Assembly: GCF_003011965.1 (NCBI RefSeq)
Contig: NZ_PXWG01000015.1
Span: 1 to 64,000 of the forward strand
Reading direction: 5' to 3'
Origin: Streptosporangium nondiastaticum
Lineage (GTDB): Bacteria; Actinomycetota; Actinomycetes; Streptomycetales; Streptomycetaceae
Length of the DNA stretch: 64,000 bases
In this document: positions 39,836 to 49,600 of the stretch, piece by piece
How the letters are laid out: each line of letters starts with the position of its first letter
How positions within the stretch are numbered: the stretch's first letter is position 1
Translations under genes and position numbers: made by a program
The notes under the pieces: generated by a model
Database searches by the model: none
What the model was told of the DNA's origin: nothing
The model's input: only the letters and a program-made list of their open reading frames with translations

Positions 39836-40545
39836 CTGCCGGCCTCCGCTCGTGCCAGGAGCCCGGGCAGCTCCGTTACGGAGCCCAGGACGTGGGTCGC
39901 GCCCGCGGCGAGCAGCGCGGCTTCGTCGTGGGCGCCGGTCAGGACGCCGGCCACCACGCCCGCCCCCGCCCGGGTCCCGGACCGCATGTCGTGGGAGGTG
40001 TCGCCGGCGACCGCGATCTGCCGGACGTCGTCCGCGGCACGGGTGCGCAGCAGGGCGGTGAGCACCATGTCGGGGTAGGGGCGTCCGCGCCCGCCCGCGT
40101 CGGCGGGGCACAGCGTGAGGTCGGCGAGGTCCGTCCAGCCGAGGGCGGCGAGGATCGCGTCCTGGGTGACGCGGGCGAAGCCGGTGGTGAGGACCACGGT
40201 GCGGCCCTCGCCGCGGAGTTGCTCGACGGCCTCGCGCGCGCCCGGCACCGGCTCGCAGCGGCCGTCGGCGACCAGGCGCCCGTAGGCCGACTCGAAGGCG
40301 GCGTTGGCGTGCTGTGCCGATTCCTCGTCGCCGGCGAAGAGGTGCCGGAAGACGGAGATCTTCGACTCGCCCATCGTGGCCCGCACGTGGGCGAGCTGTT
40401 CGGTGTGGCGCGCGGTGCCCGGTGCCACGCCGAGCTCCTGGACGGCGGCGGTGAAGGCCTGCTCGACGAGGCCGTCGTCGGCGACGGTGGTGCCGGCCAT
40501 GTCGAGGACGACGAGGGTGGTCCTTACGGAAGTCACGTGGCTCAC
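39832..40545 (-). CDS. Phosphonatase-like HAD hydrolase
   Basis: A 237-aa HAD enzyme close to phosphonoacetaldehyde hydrolase. The nucleophile is D15 in V-V-L-D-M-A-G-T-T-V, and the cap segment T-M-G-E-S-K62-I-S-V-F-R-H places a lysine where PhnX forms its Schiff base with phosphonoacetaldehyde. Motif III/IV is A-V-A-G-D-T-S-H-D-M-R-S-G. It would cleave the C-P bond of an aldehyde made by the FAD enzyme. GTG 40545 overlaps the upstream stop (GTGA). Confidence 0.87.
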   Translation of the reverse strand: MSHVTSVRTTLVVLDMAGTTVADDGLVEQAFTAAVQELGVAPGTARHTEQLAHVRATMGESKISVFRHLFAGDEESAQHANAAFESAYGRLVADGRCEPVPGAREAVEQLRGEGRTVVLTTGFARVTQDAILAALGWTDLADLTLCPADAGGRGRPYPDMVLTALLRTRAADDVRQIAVAGDTSHDMRSGTRAGAGVVAGVLTGAHDEAALLAAGATHVLGSVTELPGLLARAEAGR

Positions 40546-41663
40546 CAGCCCAGTTCGTTCGCGGTGGTCTCGGCTATCGCGGGCGAGCACGTCATGCCGC
40601 GCCCGCCGGGGCCGGTCACCAGCCAGACGGCGTCGCGCACGCGCTCGCGGTGCACGACGCGGGAGGTGTCCACGCACTGCGCGTACACCCCCGCCCAGCG
40701 CCGGCGGACCTGCGGCAGGGGGCGGCCGAGGAGCGCCTCGGCGACGGAGGCGAGGTGCGCGTACGGGGCCTCGTCGACGTCGAACGCGAACGGCTCGGCG
40801 TACTCGTGGGTGTCGCCGATCGTCAGCCCGCCGTCGGCGCGCTGCACCATGAGCAGCTGCATCTTGTGCTCGGCGGCGGCCGGGGGCTGTGCTTGGGCGG
40901 CGGCCATCGCGTCGAGGGCGGCGCCGTCGTAGGCGGGGTAGTAGCGGAAGCTGTCGGCGTCCGCGACGGAGGTGGTGAGCCGCTCGCCCAGCGGGGCCGT
41001 CTGCATCATCTGCAGCCGTACGCGGCGCACGGGCAGGTCCGGGGCGAGCTCGCGGGCGAGCCCGCCCAGCCAGGCGCCGGTGCACAGCACGACCGCGTCG
41101 CCGCCGTGCAGTTCGCCGTGGTCGTCGCGGACGGCGTTCCCGCCGGTGACGTCGCGGACCTCGCGCCCGCCGAGGAAGGTGTAGCGCCCGGAGCGGTGGA
41201 GGGCCTCTCTGAGGGCCCGCTGGGCCGTGCGCGGCTCGACGGCGGCGTCGCGGTCGCAGGCCAGGGCGCCGAGGAGCTCGCCGCGCAGGGCCGGCTCGGC
41301 CGCCCGGACCTCGCCGGGGGTGAGGAGCCGGAAGCCGCGGGCGGCGGCGTCGGGCCGGGCCAGGGCGGCGCGGGCGACGGCCAGTTCGGCCTCGGTGGTG
41401 ACGGCCGTCAGCGAGCCGTTGGCCCGGAAGCCGAGGCCGGGGACGGCGGCGCCGATCTCCTCCCACAGCTCGCGCGCCCGCAGGGCGGTGGCCAGCTCCT
41501 CTCCCGCGGCACGGCCGCTGACCCAGATCAGGCCGAAGTTGCGGACGGAGGCCCCGCGGGCCTCCGCCTCGCGTTCGATGTGCACGACCTCGTGGCCGCG
41601 TTGGACTGCCTGCCAGGCGTGCATGGTTCCCAGCACGCCGGCTCCGATGACGATGACTCGCAT
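40542..41663 (-). CDS. FAD-dependent amine oxidase-like enzyme of phosphonate loci (TIGR03364-like)
   Basis: A 373-aa DadA/glycine-oxidase-type flavoprotein starting M-R-V-I-V-I-G-A-G-V-L-G-T-M-H-A, with G-A-S-V-R-N-F-G-L-I-W-V-S-G typical of the subgroup found beside phosphonate transporters, and G-P-G-G-R-G-M-T-C-S-P at the C-terminal FAD contact. Members oxidise aminophosphonates to phosphonoacetaldehyde, feeding the phosphonatase-like hydrolase next to it. First gene of the six-gene operon; a candidate GntR operator lies about 75 bp upstream. Confidence 0.87.
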   Translation of the reverse strand: MRVIVIGAGVLGTMHAWQAVQRGHEVVHIEREAEARGASVRNFGLIWVSGRAAGEELATALRARELWEEIGAAVPGLGFRANGSLTAVTTEAELAVARAALARPDAAARGFRLLTPGEVRAAEPALRGELLGALACDRDAAVEPRTAQRALREALHRSGRYTFLGGREVRDVTGGNAVRDDHGELHGGDAVVLCTGAWLGGLARELAPDLPVRRVRLQMMQTAPLGERLTTSVADADSFRYYPAYDGAALDAMAAAQAQPPAAAEHKMQLLMVQRADGGLTIGDTHEYAEPFAFDVDEAPYAHLASVAEALLGRPLPQVRRRWAGVYAQCVDTSRVVHRERVRDAVWLVTGPGGRGMTCSPAIAETTANELGW

Positions 41664-41737
41664 GACGTGAACGGTCGTCGGGGCGGGTGACGGGCGGAGG
41701 GCCGGGCGGCGAACCGGCGGGAAACGCGCCGCCAAAC

Positions 41738-41749
41738 TTGGACTAGACC
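41738..41749. promoter_or_regulatory. Candidate GntR operator for the phosphonate operon
   Basis: T-T-G-G-A-C-T-A-G-A-C-C is a near-palindrome resembling the T-G-G-T-(N4)-A-C-C-A boxes of PhnF/UTRA regulators. It lies between the GntR gene and the first operon gene. A related half, C-T-A-G-T-G-G-A-C-C on the reverse strand, is at 42619-42630 upstream of the GntR gene. Confidence 0.45.
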
Positions 41750-41804
41750 CGTTATCGTCCCGTGACACTTGGAGGTGTGGTCTGCCCTCCTCGGTCTCGC
41801 CGCT

Positions 41805-42593
41805 CTAGCTGTCTTCGCCGCGCAAGTGCGTGGTGAACGAGAAGCGGTCGCCCCGGTACAGCGACCGCACCCGCTCCAGCGGCCTGCCCCCGGTGTCCCG
41901 GGACACGCGGTGGATCAGCAGCATGGGCAGCGCGGGCGGCGTGCCGATCAGCAGGGCCTCGCGCGGCGTGGCCAGCACCGTCTCCAGCCGCTCGTCCGCG
42001 TCGCCGAAACCGATGCCGAGCCGTTCGCGCAGATAGCCGTAGAAGGAGGAGTCCGGCTCGAAGTCCGCGTCCAGGCGCGGCGCCCGCTCGACCGCCACGT
42101 ACGTGCTCTCCAGCCCCACCCGCTCGTCGTCGGCGAGCAGCACCCGCTCCAGGTGCCAGACGGGGGCCAGGGGTTCCACACCGAGGTCGGGGGCGAGAGC
42201 GGCCGGGCAGGCGAGGCGGTCCAGGCCGACGAGGCTGCGCCCCGGCCGCCGGCCCTGGCGGCGCACCCCCTCGGTGTAGCTGGCGAGCGCGAGCGGCTGC
42301 TCCAGCTTCGGGCCCGCCACGACCGTGCCGCGCCCCCGGCGCCGCAGCCGCCCCTCCAGCAGCAGCTCGCGCAGGGCCTGGCGCACGGTCTCGCGCGACA
42401 CCTCGAAGCGCGCGGCGAGCTCCCGCTCGGTGGGCAGCAGCCCGCCCTCGCCCAGCTCGTCGAGGAGCCCGGCGACCTGCGCCTTCACCGCGTAGTACTT
42501 GGGGATCCGGCCGTGTTCGGGGATGCCGGCGCGGACGGGGGCGCCCGGAGACCGGCCGGGCAGGCCGTGCGTGTGCATGTGCGTAGGGTCCAC
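41805..42593 (-). CDS. GntR/HutC-family regulator with UTRA domain
   Basis: A 262-aa regulator. The winged HTH has L-P-T-E-R-E-L-A-A-R-F-E-V-S-R-E-T-V-R-Q-A-L-R-E-L (52-77), and the UTRA effector domain runs from about 95 to 255 (S-Y-T-E-G-V-R-R-Q-G, E-R-V-L-L-A-D-D-E-R-V-G-L-E-S-T-Y). It lies directly upstream of the phosphonate operon on the same strand and probably represses it until a phosphonate-derived ligand binds. Start GTG 42593 or ATG 42578. Confidence 0.9.
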   Translation of the reverse strand: MDPTHMHTHGLPGRSPGAPVRAGIPEHGRIPKYYAVKAQVAGLLDELGEGGLLPTERELAARFEVSRETVRQALRELLLEGRLRRRGRGTVVAGPKLEQPLALASYTEGVRRQGRRPGRSLVGLDRLACPAALAPDLGVEPLAPVWHLERVLLADDERVGLESTYVAVERAPRLDADFEPDSSFYGYLRERLGIGFGDADERLETVLATPREALLIGTPPALPMLLIHRVSRDTGGRPLERVRSLYRGDRFSFTTHLRGEDS

Positions 42594-42618
42594 GGCGAGA
42601 TCCTCGCATCCCGCCGCC

Positions 42619-42650
42619 GGTCCACTAGCCGCACGTCACGTCTAGTCGCA
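42619..42650. promoter_or_regulatory. CTAG-containing boxes upstream of the GntR gene
   Basis: G-G-T-C-C-A-C-T-A-G-C-C (42619-42630) and G-T-C-T-A-G-T-C (42640-42647) share the CTAG core with the 41738 box. They may allow autoregulation of the GntR gene. They also overlap the 3' end of the next secreted-protein gene. Confidence 0.35.
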
Positions 42651-43091
42651 CGTCACGTCGTACAGCTTCATCGGAAGGCTGCCCTTCAGGCCCACGTACG
42701 CCGTGAGGTGCTTGTCCGGGCCGGCCTTCCACCGCGTGGTGACTGGGGCCCACCCCATGCCCGACGGCTCGGCCGTGACCTTGCCGACGACGATGTGCCG
42801 CGGAGCGCTCCGGGCGCAGAGCAGCACGTCCTGGCCCTTGGTCGCCGCGGCCTTCTGCCGGAGCTCCGCATCGACCTTGTTGATCCGGTCGGACGCGCTC
42901 GGGCCGTGCTGGCCGTAGAACTTCACGAGGAAGCTGTGGACCTGCGCCGCGGTGTAGTACTTCGCCCGGGCCGCGGCCACCGGCGCAGGACCGGCGGCGC
43001 CGGCCGTGCCCAGCACGAGGGCCAGGGTGCAGCCCGCGGTGACGGCTGCGGCACGCGAACGGTACGTGGACAGGGGCATGCGCCTGGGCAT
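42642..43091 (-). CDS. Small secreted protein of unknown function
   Basis: A 149-aa protein with a signal peptide (R-S-R-A-A-A-V-T-A-G-C-T-L-A-L-V-L-G, cleavage after A-A-A-R-A-like stretch). The mature domain begins Y-Y-T-A-A-Q-V-H-S-F-L-V-K-F-Y-G-Q-H-G-P-S and ends D-V-T-C-D; two cysteines could pair. This Streptomyces-type family is uncharacterised. Confidence 0.75.
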   Translation of the reverse strand: MPRRMPLSTYRSRAAAVTAGCTLALVLGTAGAAGPAPVAAARAKYYTAAQVHSFLVKFYGQHGPSASDRINKVDAELRQKAAATKGQDVLLCARSAPRHIVVGKVTAEPSGMGWAPVTTRWKAGPDKHLTAYVGLKGSLPMKLYDVTCD

Positions 43092-43226
43092 GGATCGGTC
43101 TCCTTCTCCCGCTTTGCCCCCTATCAGACACGGGCCGATGCCCGAAAGGTGCGGTACGGCTCGGGCGAGCGGTGGTGCGGAAGGCGGCGCGCGCCCCCTG
43201 AACCCCGCAAGCGCCCGCCGGCTCCT

Positions 43227-44753
43227 TCACGCGCCCGGTGCGGGCGCGCCCGCGACGGCCCGCCCCGCGATGTTGCGCGCCATGCCGCCGAAGACGACGG
43301 CGTGGAAGGGCGCCACGCTCCACCAGTAGGCGTGCCCGGCCAGGCCGTGCGGGCGGAACAGGGCCCGCTGCCGGTAGACGGCCCGCGACGGCCCGTCGGG
43401 AGCGACCGTCAGCTCCAGCCAGGCGCGCCCGGGCAGGCGCATCTCCGCGCGCAGCCGCAGCAGACGGCCCCGCTCGATCTCCTCCACGCGCCAGAAGTCG
43501 AGGGAGTCGCCGATGCGCAGGGAGTGCGGGTCCCGCCGGCCGCGGCGCAGCCCGACGCCGCCGGCGAGCCGGTCCAGGAGCCCGCGCACCGACCACGCCA
43601 GCGGGAACGAGTACCAGCCGTTGTCGCCCCCGATGCCCTCGACCACCCGCCACAGCTCCTCGGCCGGCGCGGCCACGGCCACCTCGCGGCGGTCCTCGTA
43701 GAGGCTGCCCCCGGACCACTGCGGATCCGACGGCAGGGGGTCGCTCGGAGCACCGGGCAGCGACGCGGAGGACCAGCGGGTGGCCACGTCCGCGTCCCGC
43801 ACGCGTTTGAGGGCCAGGCGGACGGCCTCGTCGAAGCCCAGCAGCCCCTCGGGCGGATCGGGGGCGTAGCGCGCGAAGTCGTGCTCGCGGCAGACCACCT
43901 CGTGGCGCAGCGATTCCACCAGCGGCCGGGCGATGCTGCCGGGCACCGGGGTCACCAGGCCGACCCAGAGGCTCGACAGCGCGGGCGTGAGCACCGGCAC
44001 CGGAAGGATCAGGCGCCGCGGGAGGTGCTCGACGGCCGCGTAGCGGTTCATCATCTGCCGGTACGTGAGGACCTCGGGGCCGCCGATGTCGAATCCGCGG
44101 TTGAGCTCGTCCGGCAGGCGGGCCGCCGCCAGCAGGCAGCGCAGGACGTCACGGACGGCGATCGGCTGGATGCGCGTGTTCACCCAGCGTGGGGTGATCA
44201 TCACGGGGAGGCGCTCGGTGAGGTACCGCAGCATCTCGAAGGACGCCGAACCCGAGCCGATGACGACGGCGGCGCGCAGGTGCGCCGTGGGCACGCCGCT
44301 GTTGAGGAGGATGCGGCCGACCTCGGCGCGCGAGCGCAGGTGGGGCGAGAGGTCCCGCTCGGGCACCTGCCGGGGAGCGAGCCCGCCGAGGTAGACGATC
44401 CGCCGTACGCCGGCCTCCTTCGCGGTCCGGGCGACCGCGAGCGCGGCCCGCCGGTCCTTCTCCTCGAAGTCCGTGCCGGTGCCGAGGGCGTGCACGAGGT
44501 AGTAGACGACGTCCACGCCCTCGAACGCCGGGGGGAGGGTGCCGGGGTCGGTGACGTCCGCCTTGACGGTCTCGATCCGGTCGGCCCACGGCTGGTCCCG
44601 CAGCCGCCGCGGCTCGCGGACGAGGCACCGCACCCGGTACCCCGCCCCGAGCAGCACGGGCACGAGCCGCCCGCCGATGTAGCCCGTCGCACCGACGACG
44701 AGCACGTGGGACGGTTCCGCTGCGGTGCCGGGGGCGTGCGCGCTGGTGTCCAT
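43227..44753 (-). CDS. NAD(P)-binding SDR (atypical) fused to DUF2867
   Basis: A 508-aa protein. Residues 15-300 are an NmrA/complex-I-like atypical SDR (V-L-V-V-G-A-T-G-Y-I-G-G-R-L, then Y-Y-L-V-H-A-L-G-T-G, I-Q-P-I-A-V-R-D-V). Residues 335-500 match DUF2867 (W-R-V-V-E-G-I-G-G-D-N-G-W-Y, L-D-R-L-A-G-G-V-G-L-R-R-G-R-R-D-P, L-R-A-E-M-R-L-P-G-R-A-W-L). This fusion is common in actinobacteria and undefined biochemically. Start M-D-T-S at 44753; an in-frame ATG at 44762 is an alternative. Confidence 0.88.
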   Translation of the reverse strand: MDTSAHAPGTAAEPSHVLVVGATGYIGGRLVPVLLGAGYRVRCLVREPRRLRDQPWADRIETVKADVTDPGTLPPAFEGVDVVYYLVHALGTGTDFEEKDRRAALAVARTAKEAGVRRIVYLGGLAPRQVPERDLSPHLRSRAEVGRILLNSGVPTAHLRAAVVIGSGSASFEMLRYLTERLPVMITPRWVNTRIQPIAVRDVLRCLLAAARLPDELNRGFDIGGPEVLTYRQMMNRYAAVEHLPRRLILPVPVLTPALSSLWVGLVTPVPGSIARPLVESLRHEVVCREHDFARYAPDPPEGLLGFDEAVRLALKRVRDADVATRWSSASLPGAPSDPLPSDPQWSGGSLYEDRREVAVAAPAEELWRVVEGIGGDNGWYSFPLAWSVRGLLDRLAGGVGLRRGRRDPHSLRIGDSLDFWRVEEIERGRLLRLRAEMRLPGRAWLELTVAPDGPSRAVYRQRALFRPHGLAGHAYWWSVAPFHAVVFGGMARNIAGRAVAGAPAPGA

Positions 44754-45089
44754 GGGCTCCACGTTTCCCTACCCGTCCCCGGGTTGGTCGACGCCACGCA
44801 GTACCGCGCTCGCCCTGCGTGACAACGGGACCCGCTCCGTGTGAGGCCGCCCATGAGGCGCGCGTCACTTACGAAATGCGGTAGTGGACACGGCCGCGGA
44901 ATGAGGGGGAGAGGGCGGTGAATTCCCGGAGCCTATGAACGCGGATAGTAGGTCACAGTGCTTGTCAGCGGTTTTCTCCGCCGCTAACAATTGCGGGGTC
45001 GCTGGGCGCCGTCGACCGAGGAACGGCGCTTCGTTATTGCGCCGCTTCAGGGCCGGGCGACATCCGCGATTGGAAGGTTCAGCTCACTC
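44754..45089 (+). other. 336-bp intergenic region with a possible structured leader
   Basis: No ORF of protein character is seen. The part from about 44870 has G-C-rich complementary segments, such as the G-G-C-G-C-C-G / C-G-G-C-G-C pair near 45005-45030 and CCGCTAACAATTGCGG around 44983-44998, and ends just before the transglycosylase ATG. Streptomyces cell-wall hydrolase genes often have c-di-AMP (ydaO) riboswitches here; the match is only partial by eye. Confidence 0.4.
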
Positions 45090-45770
45090 ATGCGCTCCAC
45101 CATCTCCGGCTATACCCGTCTCCCGAAGATTCACAAGCTCTCCGTCGCCGGCATTGCCGCGACCGGTGCCGCGGTCGTCGCGGTTGCCGTCGCCCCGAAC
45201 GCCTTCGCCGCCGGCACCGCCTCCGCTCCGACCGCCGCGGTCAAGCCGGTCGCGTGGAGCACCAAGGCTTCCGGTGAGACGCAGCAGGACGCTCTGGAGC
45301 AGCACACCGCCGCCGCCGTCACGGCCGCCAAGGCCGACGCCGGCAAGGCGAGCGCCGACAAGGAGCGCGCCGAGAAGCAGGCCGCCAACCGCTCCACCGA
45401 GCGCAAGGCCATCGAGGCCAAGCCCGCCGCTCCGGCGAAGAAGGCCTACGCCAATAACGTGGACGGCTGGATCAGCGAGGCCCTGGACATTCTGCGGGCC
45501 AAGGGCATTCCGGCTTCGTATGACGGCATCAAGCGCAATGTGATGCGTGAGTCGACGGGTAATCCGCGTGCGATCAATGACTGGGACGTCAATGCCGTTA
45601 ATGGTGTGCCGTCGAAGGGTCTGCTGCAGATGATCGACCCGACGTTCAAGGCGTATCACGTCGAGGGCACGTCCTGGGACATTTACGACCCGGTCGCCAA
45701 CATCACCGCTGCCTGTAATTACGCGGCCGACAAGTACGGCTCGATGGACAACGTGAACTCCGCGTACTGA
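45090..45770 (+). CDS. Secreted SLT-type lytic transglycosylase
   Basis: A 226-aa secreted protein. Residues 1-41 form a signal peptide ending A-N-A-F-A-A-G. Residues 60-120 are Ala/Lys/Glu-rich helix (D-K-E-R-A-E-K-Q-A-A-N-R). The C-terminal 100 residues are a compact SLT domain: N-V-M-R-E-S-T-G-N-P-R-A-I-N-D-W-D with catalytic Glu, G-V-P-S-K-G-L-L-Q-M-I, and N-I-T-A-A-C-N-Y-A. It cleaves peptidoglycan glycan strands outside the cell. The A+T-richer codons from 45460 on differ from neighbours. Followed by a strong terminator. Confidence 0.9.
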   Translation: MRSTISGYTRLPKIHKLSVAGIAATGAAVVAVAVAPNAFAAGTASAPTAAVKPVAWSTKASGETQQDALEQHTAAAVTAAKADAGKASADKERAEKQAANRSTERKAIEAKPAAPAKKAYANNVDGWISEALDILRAKGIPASYDGIKRNVMRESTGNPRAINDWDVNAVNGVPSKGLLQMIDPTFKAYHVEGTSWDIYDPVANITAACNYAADKYGSMDNVNSAY

Positions 45771-45794
45771 TCCGCGACAGGCGGCATGAGCCAC

Positions 45795-45842
45795 CGTGAG
45801 GGCGGTGGCACCCCGGACCCCCGGGGCGCCACCGCCCTCACG
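45795..45842 (+). terminator. Strong hairpin after the transglycosylase
   Basis: A 15-bp outer stem (45795-45809 with 45828-45842) continues into an inner C-C-C-C-G-G / C-C-G-G-G-G pair at 45811-45826. There is no T-tract, as is common in Streptomyces. Confidence 0.75.
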
Positions 45843-45947
45843 CACGTGCGAGGAGGACATGTGCGAGGAGGGCATGCGGGGGAGGAATGGACGGCCCCGG
45901 ATGTGGCAAGCGGTGGATAGACGACCGATGAACACCGGAGGCACGCG

Positions 45948-46490
45948 ATGTTACGGAACACCCTGCCCCTGACAGCAGCCGCCATGGCAGCGGCAATAGC
46001 GGCGGTGGCCGCCCCCGGCGCCGCGGGCACCGCCGCGGCCGCCCCGCCGGCCGCCGGGAGGACGCCGACCTGCGACGTCTCCGGCCTGCAGGCCTCGCTG
46101 TCGGACAAGGGCGGCCACCAGAACGGCATGTCGCACGAGGGGACCGTGCTGGTGCTGACGAACACGTCCGCCCGCACGTGCGCCCTGCGCGGCTACCCGG
46201 GCCTGCAGCTGGAGGACGCCCGGCACAGGGCGGTCACGACGCACACCACCTGGGGAAGCACGTACTTCATCCCCGACCCCGGCAAGGACACGCTCCTCGT
46301 ACGCCCCGGCGGCACCGCCGAGGCCGCACTGGCGTGGGCGCACGCCGACGCCCCGCTCATGGTGCGGGCCGGTTACCTGAGGATCACGCCGCCCGCCTCC
46401 CGCGAGTCATTGACGATCCCGTTCGAGAAGACCGTGACGAACGGCGACCTGTCCGTCACCGCCTTCGCGCGCAGCATCGACGTCTCCTGA
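45948..46490 (+). CDS. DUF4232 secreted protein
   Basis: A 180-aa protein with a signal peptide to about residue 35 and a DUF4232 domain: C42 in P-T-C-D-V-S-G-L-Q-A-S, T-V-L-V-L-T-N-T-S-A-R-T-C-A-L-R-G-Y-P-G-L-Q-L, and a closing L-R-I-T-P-P. Two cysteines probably pair. Extracellular immunoglobulin-like domain of unknown role. Confidence 0.87.
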   Translation: MLRNTLPLTAAAMAAAIAAVAAPGAAGTAAAAPPAAGRTPTCDVSGLQASLSDKGGHQNGMSHEGTVLVLTNTSARTCALRGYPGLQLEDARHRAVTTHTTWGSTYFIPDPGKDTLLVRPGGTAEAALAWAHADAPLMVRAGYLRITPPASRESLTIPFEKTVTNGDLSVTAFARSIDVS

Positions 46491-46699
46491 CCGCGTACGC
46501 GGACCGCCCCTTGCCACCGCCGAGGCGCCGCTCGCGGACGGCGCGCCGCCCGCGCCGAAAGGACACTCGTTCGGCGTAACGCCCGGTGGGCCGTCCGGGG
46601 TAAGTGACTGGTGGTACCCCACGGGTATCGGCGGCGCCCCGGATCCGCGATGCTCGCTCTTGCGAGCACCCGGTCCGGCGTACGGCAACAGGGGGCGAG

Positions 46700-49600
46700 A
46701 TGAGCACACCCGCATCGATCCGCATTCTGCGCGGCACCGACCTGATGGACCTCTCCTTCGGCTTTCCCGGGCTGCGGCTCGACGACTCGGCGGGCAGGCG
46801 GCGGCTGGTCCGCGCGGATCCGCAGCGGGACGGGCTGCTGGTCGTCACCTTCGGGCCGCAGCACGTGGTGGAACACGCGTTCAACGATCAAGTGCCGGGC
46901 GAATCCCGGGACCTGCCGGTCGACTCCCGCATCAGCGGCCGCAGCGTCCTGGTCTTCGAAGTCGGCCCGCAGGAGGCGATCGACTACACCGAAGACGGGC
47001 TGCTCGGCGCCATGGGCAGACTGCCCCTGCGCGTCGTGGACGCGGCCAGGGAACCCGAGCGGGCGCCCCTCACCGTGACCGTCCGGCCCGCCGGCGCCGA
47101 GGGCACTCCCGGCGAGGGCGCCGGCGGCCGGGACTCCACGGCCAGGACCCTCGCCCTCGTACGCCTGCTGCGCACCACCGCCGAACTCGCGGCGCGCTAC
47201 GGGCTCCGGCCCACCCTCGAAGCCGCCGCCGCGGCGGGAGCGGTGATCGAGCCGTCCGGCGCCGGGCCCGATGACGGGGCCGGCTCCGACAACAGGGCCG
47301 GCTCCGGCGCCGATGCTGACGCCGGCACCTCCGAAGAGGCGGCACCGGCGGTCGCCGCCGCCGGGCCTCAGGACCCGCTCGCCGACCCCGACCACCCCGC
47401 CACGGGCATCGAACTGCCCTACCGGCTCTACCTTTCGCCCTCCCAGAAGGGCCGCTGGATCCACCGCGGGGCGATCCCCGACCCGGCGCCGGGCGAGCGC
47501 GTCGAGCTGTGGCACACGAGACTGGAGGGCACCAAGGTGCGTGCCCTGTGGGACCGCGAGGGCGGCCGGGCGCCCGGCCCCGTCGAACCCCCGCCCTTCC
47601 GGCAGGCGCTCCTGCCGGAGGACCGGCACGACATCGTCGACCTCACCTCCAACTCCGGTCTCCGGGGGCCCGGCGGGCAGCCCTACGTCCCCAAGCCCGT
47701 CGACGTGGCCGTGCTGATGCTCTCGGCCGTCGGCGGCTGGCTGGACAGCCTCGGGAGCTGGCCCGAACGCCCCGTGGGGATCTCGCTGTCGGAGTGGCGC
47801 AACCGCACGTCGATGGGGCGGGACCACTACGTCAGGGTGATGCGGGAGGGATACCTGTGCCCGTTCGGGCACAGGGCGGTCCTGGTCACGGTCACCGAGC
47901 GCAAGTTCAGCGATCCCCGCGCCGCCTACCTCAACCAGCGTGAATTCGTCGTGGTCCGCGAGCCCCTGCGCACGTACGACCCCTCGGTGCCCCTGCCGGG
48001 CAGCTCCGACCCGGCCGCCCCGCTGACGAACATGCTGTTCCCGTTCCGCAGCGTGCGCATCGACACGGTGGTGACGCCCGACCTCGTCCCGCCCGACGAC
48101 CGGAAGAAGTTCTTCCCCGCGACGCGGACGGAGACCCCGTTCCGGTTCGCGGTCACGGCGGTGGACCACAGCGGACGGATCGTGGAATTCCGTACGCCGC
48201 TGCAGTTCCTCGACGAGACCAAGGCGTCGGGCGCCGAACTCACCCGCGCCGTGGACGAGTACAACGCCCTGGACAAGAACCCGCCCAGGGCCGCCACCCC
48301 CGCCGCGGCCGTCGAGTTCCCCACCCTCTCCGGCGCCGACCTGCTCGGGCAGACCGTGGCGCTCGCGCCCACCCAGCGGGCCGACGACACCAGCCTCGAC
48401 GTCGCGCAGATGGTGTGGGGCATGGCGGCCCCGCCCGCCCTCGCCGACCCGGCCGCGAGCGATCCGGCCCGCTCGAAGCCCGCCCAGTTCCTCCCCCAGC
48501 TCCGCTGGGCCAACGCCACCGTGCCCGCCGTCCAGGCACTCGCCGGCCGGGGCACCACCGTCGTCCCCGTGGCCTACGCCAAGCGCTACGCCCTCTCCGG
48601 CTTCTCCCAGGCCGCCGACCCCGTCCGGCTGCCCAACAAGGGCCAGGTCTTCCTCAGCCTGCTCACCCACGACAGCAGCCCGCTCAAGATGGACTTCCAG
48701 CAGCGAAGCGACCGCTCGGGCGGGCTCTCGGCGCCCAGCATCGCCGTGGCGGGGCTGTCGCGCCTGACGGGTCCCGTCTCCGGCGTCGCGGCCACCCCCC
48801 AAACCGACCCCCTGGACCTCATCGCGAACGGCACCTTCCAGCCGGACAACTACTTTCGCCCGCTGGACCTCTTCGACAAGATCGGCCCCAGGCTGCTCGG
48901 CCTGATCCCGCTCGCCCAGGTGATCAAGCTCGTGGACACGCTGGACAAGCCCCTGAAGGTGCCGAACTTCTTCACCGAGACCATCACCGCCGTCACCGGC
49001 TTCCTCTCCGACCTGCAGCGCGTCCGTGAGCTGATCACCCACGAGATCGACCGCTACCCGGCCGCCGCGCGCCGCGTCGCCGACACCGCACAGGTGTTCG
49101 TCAAGACCGTCGGCGACTTCATCGAGCAGCGGCTCCCCGGCCGCACCGCACCCCCCACCACCTCGATGCAGGACGTCGACAACGCCTTCAACGCCTTCAG
49201 CGCCGCCCTGACCGACCTCCTGAACGCCCTGCCCGCCGACGCCGACCCCGGGGTCCGCGCCCTGCTGACCCGCGTGCAGCAGCAGGTCGCGACGTGGACC
49301 ACCGGCGCCGGGCAGGCGATCGCGCTCCGAGAGGCCGTGCAACGCGCGGCCCAGGGCGCCAAGCTGCCCGAGACCGTCAACGCCCGCCTGGAGTGGAACC
49401 CCGAGATCCAGCAGTACCCGGCGACCGACCCCGTCTTCGTCCCCGAACCCGGCGGCCGCTTCTCGATCGTCGTCGACGTCCGCGGATCGCTGCGCTCCGA
49501 CCTGACCGTGGGCGCGGACATCACCTGCAGCCTGGAGAAGTTCAGCCTCCTGCTGATCCCGCCGCCCTTCCGGGTCCTCAAACTGACCTTCAAACACGTC

